Shown here: positions 34,450-45,118 of the stretch, piece after piece | Layout of the letters: the number at the start of each line of letters is the position of its first letter | Position numbering within the stretch: the first letter of the stretch is position 1 | Assembly: GCF_009389715.1 (NCBI RefSeq) | Contig: NC_052400.1 | Coordinates: 3,224,001-3,288,000, forward strand | Source: Phoenix dactylifera | Lineage: Eukaryota; Streptophyta; Magnoliopsida; Arecales; Arecaceae | Reading direction: 5' to 3' | Length of the DNA: 64,000 nt | Notes under the pieces: generated by a model | What the model was told of the DNA's origin: nothing | Database searches by the model: none | Seen by the model: only the letters and a program-made list of their open reading frames with translations | Translations under genes and position numbers: made by a program

Positions 34450-37400
34450 TGCTTTGGACAATGTAGGAAGCGAAGAGCCACTTCCTCCCCAAATGCTCGT
34501 TGGTAGAACGGTGGAGAGAGAGACACAGAGAGAAAGAGAGGTGGAAGTTAGGGAGGGGGGACAAGGAGGTTAAGGAAGAAGGGAGGGGAGGAGAGTGAGG
34601 AGGGGACGGGAGGGCCAAAGAGAGAGTCAAAGTGGGCAATAACTAAGGTTCCTCGGATTTTCAGTTTTTATGATACATCCCCCTCCCTCGATCAGTGCCT
34701 CCACCAAACTGCATTTATGGAGCTTAAATTCTCTTGCAGGATGATAAATAGAGAGAGAGAGAGAGAGAGCGACATACAGACAGACAGAAAAGACACACAG
34801 AGAGAGGTAGGAGAAGAGAAGAAAAATGGGAGGGGGTGGGAGCATATGTGTAAAGAAAACCATGCCCCGACCACCTCACACTTAAGAGATGCAAAAAATG
34901 GTAATAGGGTTATAGGGTGTACATTCCATTCCGTTCCAGTATCATTCCAATAACACCGGTCCTCTCTATCTCTCCGTGAATGTTTGTAGAGCACCACGGA
35001 CCTTCTCTAAGTCGCCTATAGATGGTCTTGAGAAGCCTTGAGATACTCAATGACTAGATTTACTTAGAGAGAGAGTGAAAGAGAAGCGAAGAGCGAGAGG
35101 TGACTAGGATTTTGGATATGGAGATGGTCAAACGGAGGAGAGGAGGCGACAGAAGACGAGGGAAAGAGGGGAGATGGGGCAAGCTTGCCTGAGCCAAGAG
35201 AGACAGAGCCGAGGGAGGAGTGGAGACGTTTCCCCGCTAAACCCGTGGAATTTTTTCTTCCTCTCTTTGGTTCTTTCTCTTTGGTGGGGAGTACTGCCGC
35301 AGAAAACAACAATGCTGCAGCCAACTACCACCTGGACTTCATCTCCACTTCCACTGTGATACTCCTCACACTATGTAGAAACATAATGCAATATAATAGC
35401 AAGCAGTATTGCTAGGTTGGTCAGGTTGTGAAATTAGGTTAGTTTACAAAAGGTGCCTTTGGTTCCAGTGTGTGAGCTAGCAACCTCAGCTGAATTTCTC
35501 AACTGAAGTGATAGTCTGGTCACTGCCTCGTCGTAATTTATTTTTTTTCAAAACTTCCAATCTACTTCATCGAAAGAAAAAAAAAAAAAGAAAAACTTTA
35601 GGTAGATTTTCACAAGAAACAACATGAGATTAAGCAAACAAACCACATTCTTGGTATTGCAACGCTTGCTTTCTTCATGCTTATCTCCTTTTTGTCATTT
35701 CACGTCATACGAAAGCCCTCTAAATGCATTGTCCTCGACATAAGTCTATGCACGTGTAGTGATTTTTATGTGACTCGTGCTTCTTGTCATCGAGAAGAAA
35801 AGGTGCAAGGCTTGCCTCCAAGTATAAAACTCGAATTATTTAAGTATGAGAGTTCATATCCGAAAGTTGTCTTCAAACTTCATCCATTTGTTAATCTTGT
35901 GATTAAACATGCAGAATGCCATTGCTTTTCCTTGGTAAAATGGATGAATTAAACCATTCGAGTATATATAGATACATCCATAAGAATCAGAAAACAAAAT
36001 ATATCTCATCTTTTTTTAAAAAACAAAGAACACTTTTTGGCAGGCAAATGGAAAGGAAAAACCACGTTTCACGACATGCTTGGCAAGAGGCCAATTCACA
36101 TGAAGCTATATTGGATGTATGTAGAAACATCATGCCAGAATTACCTCATCGGTTTAATTGTATCCCATGGCATTTTGTTATATTGCATCATCTATGAGAT
36201 TGTTAGATATAAATGTAAATTCTGATAAATTTGTTAATATATAGAAACAAAATTGCAACTTGGGCGATTGGTCACATGGCACGTTAATGTTGATATGTCG
36301 AAGAATAAGAGTGATCATTTTAATGTTTCTTTAACATTTCTAGTATCATCCATGCAACCAATGCATTGAATGCACGCAAATGAATCATATATAATGCCAT
36401 AACTAAAGGAGCAAAGATTAAGGAAAATTCGGGCCTACCGAGCTAGTAAAGAACCTTGGTAGCTATACAAGAAGTCTTGATTCAAATTAGATCTTGAAAG
36501 AGTGTTTTAGAGTTTTAAGACTATTGTTGAGGAAAAGATCGAGTTTTAGAGTAGTTGATATGGAGTAATTTTCGTTGTGCAGCCCATTGCTTGGGGTCAT
36601 CTTCCACAAAATAAAATCCAAAGATCAAGACTACTTGGTAATTACAACAACTAGACCAGATCACCTGTATAACTTTTAACTACAGGTAATATCTATGATT
36701 ACTTAAAAAAAATGTCCTGAGGTATCCACGTCACTGCCAGTATTTTTGTATAGGTCTATCCCACCGCTAATCTATTCCTAACTCTGAAACAATGTACTAC
36801 GAGGATTTACCTTTCTTAACGCAAAGAAGTCCTGACTCTATTGTATGTCTATCTGCACAGACCTCAAAGTGACTAGTGGATGATCCAATGGTGAGTTCGT
36901 GTGAAGAAAAGTGAGCCCTTCTTTCGTGCGAAAAGATGCAATCCAATCGGCCCCCAACTAGATTTGGCTGTCTTGGAATTTAAAATATCAAATGCACTTT
37001 TGTCCATTGACATTAAAAATAATAGCATATGCAATATTATTCAAGGCATCATGTAGATTTTATACCAAAGTCTTCAACTTATGTCTGGACTCGATCAGGA
37101 TATCACTGGAGAATAGGATAAGAAAAATCTCTCTTTGTTTCATCCTGCTACCATACATGTGTGCATGCATATCTAAAGCAGTAGCTTGCTTTCAAAAATG
37201 TCCAGCTGGTTGGTTCATATGAATTGAGGCCGACAATGGAAGTATACTCATCTGCCGAAAGATTTCCACCTGCCCATCAAAGATCTCAGGAGCCAATTTA
37301 GAGAATGTGGCAGAGATTCCACTGAAACTCACGAAAACTTCTCATTTCCCATAAGTCCAAAAGTTTCTCAATTGAGCCTAAATTCGGCCATTAACCACCT

Positions 37401-38393
37401 GGAGAAATTTGATTCTTATTCTGGTGTTCAATGGCGTCAATGTGTCATTATATGAGGACGGAGACTTGTCGGAAAGTAGAGGGCAAGATTCGACCACATC
37501 TCACCTTCCTTTAGCTTGGTTCAATCATTTTGCCCTCAGCATGCGCTCAACACACCCCAACGGTCAAAATCCTACTTATTTCACAGCGCTGTGTAACCCG
37601 ACCCTCTTTTGTTTGCCTACTTTGTTCGTCCTCCATCCCCTCCCTTCTCAACTTCTTGCCATACTTTTCCTGCTCTTCTCTTTGTGCCGCTTTCAAAACA
37701 AAACTTTCGCACACTGTAGACTTCTTCAAAATAGATTGAGAAAAGCGCACCTTCCAAATTACATAACGATTTCCAATGGCTACTTTGACCTCGTAATAGT
37801 CTATTTTGCAGCTAGTTGAAATTGCAGGATTTATATTTAATTATTTTTGCTTCGTGAATTAAAATGGTTGTTTTGCCAAAACAAATTGTAAGCCTATGTA
37901 GTCCCTCAAGTTCGCAATGCACCAAAAAGAATGGCAAATCATAGGCTTCGGAATACTGCAGAAGTTTTGTGCACTACAATATTCCATTTTGTTACCAAGT
38001 TTTTAATCCAAGTCTCAGAGCTTGTTTGGCTAGATTTGTTTGAATAAACTAGGGACATATACGAGGAGTTGGCCTCTAGAAGGGGAATGGAAATAGAAAT
38101 AGAAATGAGTGACTCCCACTCCAACCGTCTATTGGATGGAGTCTCATTCCCATTCTTAATCCAAAGAAGAATGAGAATACCTCAACCTCCTAGAATGCGA
38201 TCCCTGCTCTCCCCCAAGAGCATGGTTAGTTGATATATCTGCTATTATAATTTGTTGATATTCTGCTCTTAGCTTTTTATTTTTAGTATGAATAAAGAGA
38301 AGCATAAAGGGCACTATTTCAGAAAATGGATTATGTTTTAACATTAGAAATGAACACTGACTCAAGTCATGATGAGGTTATATTCAAGCCCTA
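34450..38393. other. CLE upstream region then gene-free DNA
   Basis: Nearest the CLE gene (34,450-34,800) the minus strand is C/T-rich, leader-like, with a (GA)n run at 34,750-34,769. A GC-richer block at 35,050-35,330 has open frames on both strands but no recognisable protein. The rest to 38.4 kb is AT-rich with no coding signal I trust. Confidence 0.5.
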
Positions 38394-38830
38394 GCTAGGA
38401 ACGTTGCTCCTTGTTCTTTACCTGAAGCTCGGCTACAGGCAGTATGGTTTGGGCTATGCACCACTGTAGTATGTAAGTATATAGTAAATCGATTCTGTTG
38501 GAAGGAGATTCTGATACTGTTATTCAGTGGATTAACAGCCACAAGTCCTCTTCTACTTGATAGTAAGCTCTTCTCAAAAATACATGGCAGAATAGGAAGG
38601 TTCTGTTGGCTTTCAAAGCATCATAAGTTTTTAGAGAAGGAAACAAATCAGCAGATTGTCTGGCTAATGAAGAGTCTCAAGAATGACTTAAACTTTATGA
38701 AGACTGAGTCTCTTCCATTGCAAATGTCTTCCTTATTTGCTGCTGAGAATTATGGCAGTACCTTTCATAGATTTTATTTTGTAGTTGTTTCTATCTTCTT
38801 CTTTTCTTTTATTAGAGATATCAAAAAATA
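38394..38830 (+). pseudogene. LINE RNase H fragment, degenerate
   Basis: Decayed RNase H region: 'LPEARLQAVWFGL' carries the catalytic Glu segment, 'LEGDSDTVIQWI' near 38,500 carries the third acidic residue, and 'REGNKSADCLANEES' near 38,640 carries the fourth. The frames are broken by stops. Confidence 0.75.
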
Positions 38831-39047
38831 TCTCTAATAAAATATCAAGCCATGATGATCATTGACATAATATTACTACATTTTGTTGCCATTCTGCTCT
38901 TAGTCTATTTTAATGGATAAAGAGAAGCATCAATTCTTCTTTTTTTTAATTGAATAATGGATCATGTTTTAGACTTACATATAAACATCACTTGGGAAAG
39001 AAACACCATGGAAAGGTCCAAAATCTGGGTAAAAGCAGGACTAGAAA

Positions 39048-39451
39048 TGTAACAACTTAGAACTTCACCCAAAAAGGCTACTCAGAAGATATTATTTGGG
39101 TTCCTTGATTTTATATAAATATCCAAGATCTATCCAACGAATAACTAATGTGGACCTAAATACATGCCTGCAAGGGTCCTCACATGCTCTCTCCGATTAA
39201 GCCCTTATGTCCTCGTCAAGCTAAGAGTTTAAATTCATTCAAATCTAATCACAAGTACCATGATTATGCTATGGTCAGTTGTAACAAAATTGTGCTGTAG
39301 TGTTTCCTAATCCACATAGGTTATGAGACTGATCCGCTCTGATACCATTTGTAACAACTCAGGACCTCATTTAAAAAGCCTAGTTAGAAGGTATTATTTG
39401 AGTTCCTTAATACTGTCTACTTAGCAAATAATCGATATAGGACTAAATACA
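39048..39451 (-). mobile_element. TRIM family 1, minus-strand copy
   Basis: Two direct repeats of about 100-117 bp, at 39,048-39,164 and 39,350-39,451, both begin TGTAACAACT(T/C)AG on the + strand. Immediately left of the second lies 'gctctgataccatt' (39,336-39,349), the reverse complement of the tRNA-Met primer-binding site AATGGTATCAGAGC. The element therefore reads on the minus strand. The ~185-bp internal region matches the copies at 41.9 kb and 1.96 kb and has no coding capacity. Confidence 0.75.
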
Positions 39452-40423
39452 CGTCCGCACGAGCCTACATAAGAAACCAGCTCCTTGATACCCATCTACA
39501 GGGATTTTACCAACTTCACTAGATCGGTCTCTCTTGAACAAAGTTCTAATAAGCATTACTTGCGTTTAGATAAATAATTCACTGTAATCCGAAGAAGGAT
39601 TGGAAACAACGTGAATTAAGACCGAGTTAAGTGACAACAACCATACAATTTCCCAGGAGAAATGACCAAGTTCGTGAACCTGCACTCAAAAGCTGAATCT
39701 GGTACTGGACTTGCACCAGGTTAGCCAAGTGGGCATTGCTTGCGGGCCCCAGCAAAAACGCTTTAGTATCTGGAAAATATAACTCAATGCCCTTCAGGAC
39801 CAGCCTGCTAAGCCAACATCTTATCTTACAGAAAGCACACCTCTTTTTAATGCACCTTTTAGAAACAAGATGGGGAAGAACAGATATCAAAAGTGTCATG
39901 TCTTCCACCTTTTATTTTTTTTCTCAAAAAACCCATGAAGATAAATGATATCTAGACTGAACAATAAAACTCTTATGTTTTCTGAAATTGTTTTAATATC
40001 TTTAAAGCTGTTGGATTCAAAAATTTATTACTTTCAAAGAAAAAATTGAAAATAAAACCAAAGAATAGCAGAAATTTTGAAGGAAAGAAAAACCCTTATT
40101 CAACATTATCCTTCATTTAGTGTTTCACTAGCTTGTAGGGGAACAAAAAAAAAAAAACAACACTAGCAGGCCCTTAGTTTTAAATACTGAGCGAAGATAG
40201 GCTGTAGACAGTGGAACTTCATCAACAAAGGTGTTGAAACCTGCAAAAATGGACCTAGACGAATTATTTTCTTACCACATGTTCTTGTAACAAAGCATCT
40301 ACTTTTTATCAGGGAATGGACGTACAAGTGGGCTGGAATGGGCCGGTTAGCACGAAAGTACAAGGGCTTGGACTCGAGTCTTGGGGTTGTTAGGCTATTT
40401 CAAGGCCACAACCGCTGTAGTCC
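39452..40423. other. Intergenic, no supportable gene
   Basis: Short frames only; A-rich runs near 40,146-40,160. Nothing else recognised. Confidence 0.45.
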
Positions 40424-40747
40424 TAGGGATGGCAATTTAGCCCCCTCGAACTCTATCTGATCTGAATGGGATGGGTTTCACTAGACCTGCAACAGCTCTG
40501 GAGCGGGTATGAGTACCGGTAAAATCCGTTTGGAATCGGATCTGGATATATATAGCTCTTCACAAATTCCTTTTCTAAAGCAAAAAAAAAAAATTGTATA
40601 AAAAAATTAATTTTTATATCTTTACCAAGTCAACCCATCCAACCCGCCCTCCTTAACTCTATCTGTTCTTCTCTGCCTCGAGGCAAGTATAGAGTAGGTA
40701 TAGGTGATGGCCTGCCGGACTCATACCCAACCTTTTTGCCATCCCTA
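40424..40747. mobile_element. MITE with TAGGGATGGCAA inverted ends
   Basis: The left terminus TAGGGATGGCAA is the exact inverted complement of the right terminus TTGCCATCCCTA (40,736-40,747). The element is 324 bp, with subterminal gggatggg/cccatcc words and a poly-A run near 40,582. No clear target duplication. A partial relative lies at 27,935-28,098, and a similar 'ttgccacccct' end lies near 55,660. Confidence 0.7.
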
Positions 40748-41911
40748 AATCGGGCTTGACCATAAGTTGAAAGTGAGATAGGCCTCATATGAGCAACGAA
40801 TCCCAGCCCTAGTTCTCTCGGGCTCCCTTGTTAGTCGGGCTAGACTTAGAACTGAGGCTTTAACGTGGGTAAGATGACATGGGCCAGGCCTGGCCCATTG
40901 GTTATCTTGCTACAGTAGCAATGCGTGCTATCACTTAGAAACCCTTTGGTTGCCTCCAATTCCATGGCATGACTTTCAATTATATGCAATTGATCATATA
41001 TCAATAATCGGGCACCCAATTGAAAGATTCAGATGGTTGATCATGAACTAGGCGGCTAAAAACACCGAAAAATAAAAAATTATATGTTTTGGCAGTCTTC
41101 AACCTATGCATCAACTAGATACAAAAATAAATGATTAAAATAATATGAAGCCATATTTTGTTATGATTTATACATTAAGATTTGTTTGTTTTTGATCTAT
41201 ACATATTTTAACATATGTAGATTTAAATCAATAAGTTAATTCTTAATCTGAATATTTTGCCACTTATTTTGGTATATTAGCATAATGGAAATCGTTCATC
41301 TTTTACCTATTTGATACATAAGTTATAAGCTACCAAAAATAAGTGATTTTTTAAAATTTTTTAGTAGTATAGCTTATGATTGATGATGAAGATGTTTGAT
41401 TTAAGTGCAAGGTTGTTGATTTGGACATGAAATCAGTAGATACCCTCACCGAATATCGTCCATCCTTATTATAATATTATAGATTGTAATATTATAATAT
41501 TATAGTAATGTTATAATCTTATAATAATATCATAGTAATAGGATGATGGTGTGAGCTTCGTTGAGATCCAACCCGTATGACACCATGTAACTCGTCCTGC
41601 TTTCCATGATTTTGCCAAAGATGACTAGAGCCTAGACGACCAGTTTGACCCGGCCAACTCAGAAATTGCCATGAGTTGGACCTGGTCTATGCGAGGCTAG
41701 GCTCAGACCATACATTTAAACTTTGTGCTGGTTTTGGGATTAGACTCGACACGGCCCATTGACACAACCATCGCAAGACCAAGTGGATTAGGTCTTTAGG
41801 TGGACAGCAGCATTAGAGAAGCCCCCCATGCACAAACGATATTCCGGTTTCAAGCAGCCCAGGGCTTCGAGAAAGAGAGAGGGGATACTTTTGAGTACCC
41901 ATACGGACGTA
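40748..41911. other. Intergenic, AT-rich, no supportable gene
   Basis: Contains a short AT-rich block of repeated 'taatattataa' words near 41,467-41,540. No coding signal. Confidence 0.45.
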
Positions 41912-42330
41912 TGTTTAGTTCCACATTGATTATTCGTTGGTTAGATCTTGGATACTTATGCAGGACCAAGAAACTCAAATAATACTTTCCGACTAGCCAT
42001 TTTGGATAAGGTCCGGAATTGTTACAATTGATAGCAGAGCGGACTCGGCATATAACTTTATGTGGATTAGGGGACACCGCAACACGAGTTTATTGAGATT
42101 GACCATGAACCGATCGTGGTGCTTGTGATTGGATTTGAATGAATTTAAACCCATAGCCTGACGAGGATGCCGGAGCTTAGGAGGAGTATATAAGGATCCG
42201 TGTTGGCGCGTGTTTAGTCCCATATTGGTTATTTATCGGATAAATCTTGGGTACATTTGCAGAATTAAGAAACTCAAGTAATAATTTTCGGCTAGCCTTT
42301 TTAGATAAAATTTTAGGTTGTTAAAATACA
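41912..42330 (+). mobile_element. TRIM family 1, plus-strand copy
   Basis: Terminal direct repeats lie at 41,912-42,026 and 42,211-42,330. Both start TGTTTAGT(T/C)CCA, contain 'aagaaactcaa.taat' and end TTACA/ATACA. Right after the first repeat comes 'attgatagcagagcgg', a decayed tRNA-Met primer-binding site. A purine-rich 'ggaggag' precedes the second. The internal region is ~185 bp and non-coding. Confidence 0.75.
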
Positions 42331-42590
42331 TTCCTTTGCACCCGTGGACCCTCGGATCATCCCGATTGGTTGCGGAGTTTGGAGGGCTATAATAAATAAA
42401 TAAATAATTAAAATAAAATGGGTGGTCTGATGATCAGCGGTCGTCCAGGGGAACCTCCTTTTAAACGTTGTTCTTTTGATCACAGCCGCTCATCCCACTA
42501 CGGCCAAATAAACCCCAACATAAACATTTAAGAATGCATGTGTACAGATGTTATATTGACTACCGTCCTGTTTTCTTTTTTTTTCCAAGG

Positions 42591-42663
42591 AAAAAGACCG
42601 CTATGATTTTTTGACCTTATTGGGTGTATCCCGTCCCGTCAGGTATGATCCACCCGCATTAGC

Positions 42664-42697
<34 letters not shown>

Positions 42698-42707
42698 ACC
42701 GCCATGA
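42591..42707 (+). mobile_element. Short polyadenylated retroposon (SINE-like or truncated LINE)
   Basis: About 60 bp of unique text ending 'cattagcaaatt' runs into a 28-nt poly(A) tail (42,669-42,696). It is flanked by a near-perfect target duplication: 'aaaaagaccgctatga' at 42,591-42,606 and 'aaaaagaccgccatga' directly after the tail. This is the layout of LINE-mediated retroposition. Confidence 0.65.
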
Positions 42708-42756
42708 CAAAACAAGAAGGTATGATAGAAAAAACCTAGAATAAATCCACGAGGGT

Positions 42757-42910
42757 GCTTACCTGAGGACTCTAAATCCGCGGTCGCTGCACCAAAAGCC
42801 GAACCAACGCAGACTCGTAGGACACTATCTAACGCGCTTGTACCGCACCATCATTGGACGCCACCTCTGCACCATCTCCACCACTTTTAACAAGCCGCGT
42901 TCCTTCGAAC
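42757..42910 (+). repeat. Duplicated XTH-A promoter segment, distal copy
   Basis: The string 'ctaaatccgcggtcg', the following 'aaaagccgaaccaacg', 'agactcg.aggac' and a 'ccgcgttc' ending recur in the same order at 43,697-43,860 just upstream of XTH-A. A LINE fragment and the SINE-like insert lie between or beside the copies. No XTH coding sequence follows this distal copy. Confidence 0.7.
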
Positions 42911-43029
42911 GTTCTTGGATTCGAATGCCATGAGCTCTTTGCTTTTTGAAAAATATAAAAAAAGCTGCATGAAAGATATGAATTTATGCAACCAACCTGA
43001 ATATTAAAAGCTTGCCAGTTGTTTGATAC

Positions 43030-43425
43030 GTCGGTTCTCGAAACGGAGTTATGGATTGCCTGGGTAGGGCTTCAACATACGAGGTGGATGGTGCAGGCTA
43101 GTTCAGTTATCTTGGTGGGCGACTCAGCTATGGTGATCAGGTGGATTCAGAGGGGGCTGAAGGGCGAGAGCATAAACTAACTCTTGATCCGAAATATAGG
43201 AATGATAACAAGAGATGGAGATGGCCTTTCAGGCCAAGCATGTATTTAGAAAAGCCAACGGAACAACCGACTGGATGGCTGCCTATGCGGCTTACCATTC
43301 AGGGTACATCCTGTTGTTATGAGAGAGAGAGCTGTTGCGGGCACTTCGCGAGCTTGTGTTTTTTTATTTTATTGGATGTATTCGTACACGCATTGTATGA
43401 TGAACTCATCTAAATAAAAAAAAGC
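43030..43425 (+). pseudogene. LINE RNase H fragment, degenerate
   Basis: Retains 'VILVGDSAMVIRWI' (GDS motif) near 43,110 and 'RKANGTTDWMAAYAAYHSG'-type text near 43,250, separated by stops. Ends with 'ttttattggatgtattcg' and an A-rich tail near 43,415-43,423. It sits between the two copies of the XTH-A promoter segment. Confidence 0.75.
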
Positions 43426-43946
43426 TTCATATATTTATTATAGAATTCCATAGCTGATTTATCGATTCGAATATTTTATTTTCTAACTCTATGAATGCAT
43501 TTAAAATTTTAAACTAGAATGATATAATTTTTTATTTTATTTTATTTTTTTTACAAAAGAAAAGTCTCCAGGAGCATATGACTCAAAACCAGGATCAAAC
43601 CTGGCAGGCAAACTCCGGGCCAGATAAACTCCCATCGCAGCATCTGGAATTGTTCAATTCACACGTAAAGGTAGGATAGTATCTATGCAGAGGAGTAGTT
43701 ACCTGGTGACTCCAAATCCGCGGTCGGTACATTAAAAGCCGAACCAACGAAGACTCGCAGGACCACCATTAGACGCTTACGTCCTTCGTTGGAAGATAAA
43801 GCCGTCGCCCCACGCAAAGCTGGCCATCACCACCTTCGACACGCACCGCGTTCTCTCAAACAAACCCCACCCTCTGTCCGTCGCCAGTCTGCTGCCAGCC
43901 GATCGCTTACAGAACCATCCCATCTCTAATCTTATTACCTCTCATG

Positions 43947-43956
43947 TATATATAAA
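43947..43956 (+). promoter_or_regulatory. TATA box of XTH-A
   Basis: TATATATAAA lies 103 bp upstream of the ATG, predicting a leader of about 75 nt that is C/T-rich. Confidence 0.75.
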
Positions 43957-44058
43957 CCTGACTCCCCATGCTCACTTCCCCACTCCAAAACACCAGCTTT
44001 CATCCTTCCTCGCCCTTCAATTTCGTAATAACCCTCCTCCTGTCATCCTCTCCATACC

Positions 44059-45118
44059 ATGTCTTCCACCAGAGCTAACATGGCATCACTCGTGTTTCCT
44101 CTCTTAGCGTGCTTTCTGATAGCCAATGCCTCGGCTGGCAACTTCTACCAGGGCTTCGACATCACCTGGGGTGATGGCCGTGGCAAGATCCTTGACAATG
44201 GCCAGCTTCTAACTCTCGCCCTCGACGAAGCCTCCGGGTCCGGCTTCCAGTCCAAGAACGAGTATCTCTTTGGCAAGATCGACATGCAGCTCAAGCTTGT
44301 TCCTGGGAACTCCGCCGGCACCGTCACCGCCTACTATGTAAGCTCTCGCCACCACTGTTCGACAAAATTACTGCTTCGTACGTCCTTTTAAAATTGTATC
44401 TCTAGCGACCGATGAACCATGTACGACTTGTGCCTGAATGAACTGCAGCTGTCTTCGCAAGGGCCAACACACGATGAGATCGACTTCGAGTTCCTTGGAA
44501 ACCTCAGTGGAGAACCTTACACGCTCCACACCAATGTGTTCGCCCAGGGGAAGGGGAACAGGGAGATGCAGTTCCACCTCTGGTTCGACCCCACCGAGGA
44601 CTTCCACACCTACTCCATTCTCTGGAACCCCGGACACGTTATGTGAGTCATCATACACAAAAACTAACACCCATTCTATGTATCTCGAGCAATCTATATA
44701 TCCTCTTGCTCACCATGGTTTTATCATCCTTATCAGCTACATGGTTGATGGCATACCGATCAGAGACTTCAAGAACTTGGAGTCGAGGGGCATCGCGTTT
44801 CCAAAGAACCAACCTATGAGGATCTACTCCAGCCTCTGGAATGCTGATGACTGGGCAACCCAGGGTGGACGCATCAAGACCGACTGGACCAAAGCTCCGT
44901 TCACTGCCTCGTACAGGAATTTCAACGCCGACGCCTGCATCTGGTCCTCCGGTGCCTCCAGTTGTAATTCGCAGAAATCCGACTGGTGGAACCAAGAGCT
45001 GGATTCCACGAGCCAGGAGAGGATGAGGTGGGCGCAGGAGAACTACATGATCTACAACTACTGCACTGATCTCAAGCGGTTCCCTCAAGGCCTGCCTCTC
45101 GAGTGCTCCGTAGCCTGA
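44059..45118 (+). CDS. Xyloglucan endotransglucosylase/hydrolase A (XTH22/23-like)
   Basis: GH16 apoplastic enzyme that cuts and religates xyloglucan in the cell wall. Exons are 44059-44337, 44449-44642 and 44737-45118, giving 284 residues. The signal peptide is the hydrophobic [19 protein letters not shown], with maturation before GNFYQ. The catalytic [10 protein letters not shown] spans residues 101-110, with nucleophile Glu103 and acid/base Glu107, followed by the conserved N-glycosylation site Asn111-Leu-Ser. The C-terminal XET region has '[20 protein letters not shown]', '[10 protein letters not shown]' and the ending ECSVA. The ATG at 44,080 would also start the signal peptide, so the first seven residues are uncertain. 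It leads a three-gene tandem cluster and is the most diverged member. Transferase rather than hydrolase activity is the family norm. Confidence 0.95.

Noticed and set aside
37409-37819. 136-codon open frame
   Set aside because: No recognisable domain, no splice partners and no promoter signal; composition is like the surrounding DNA.
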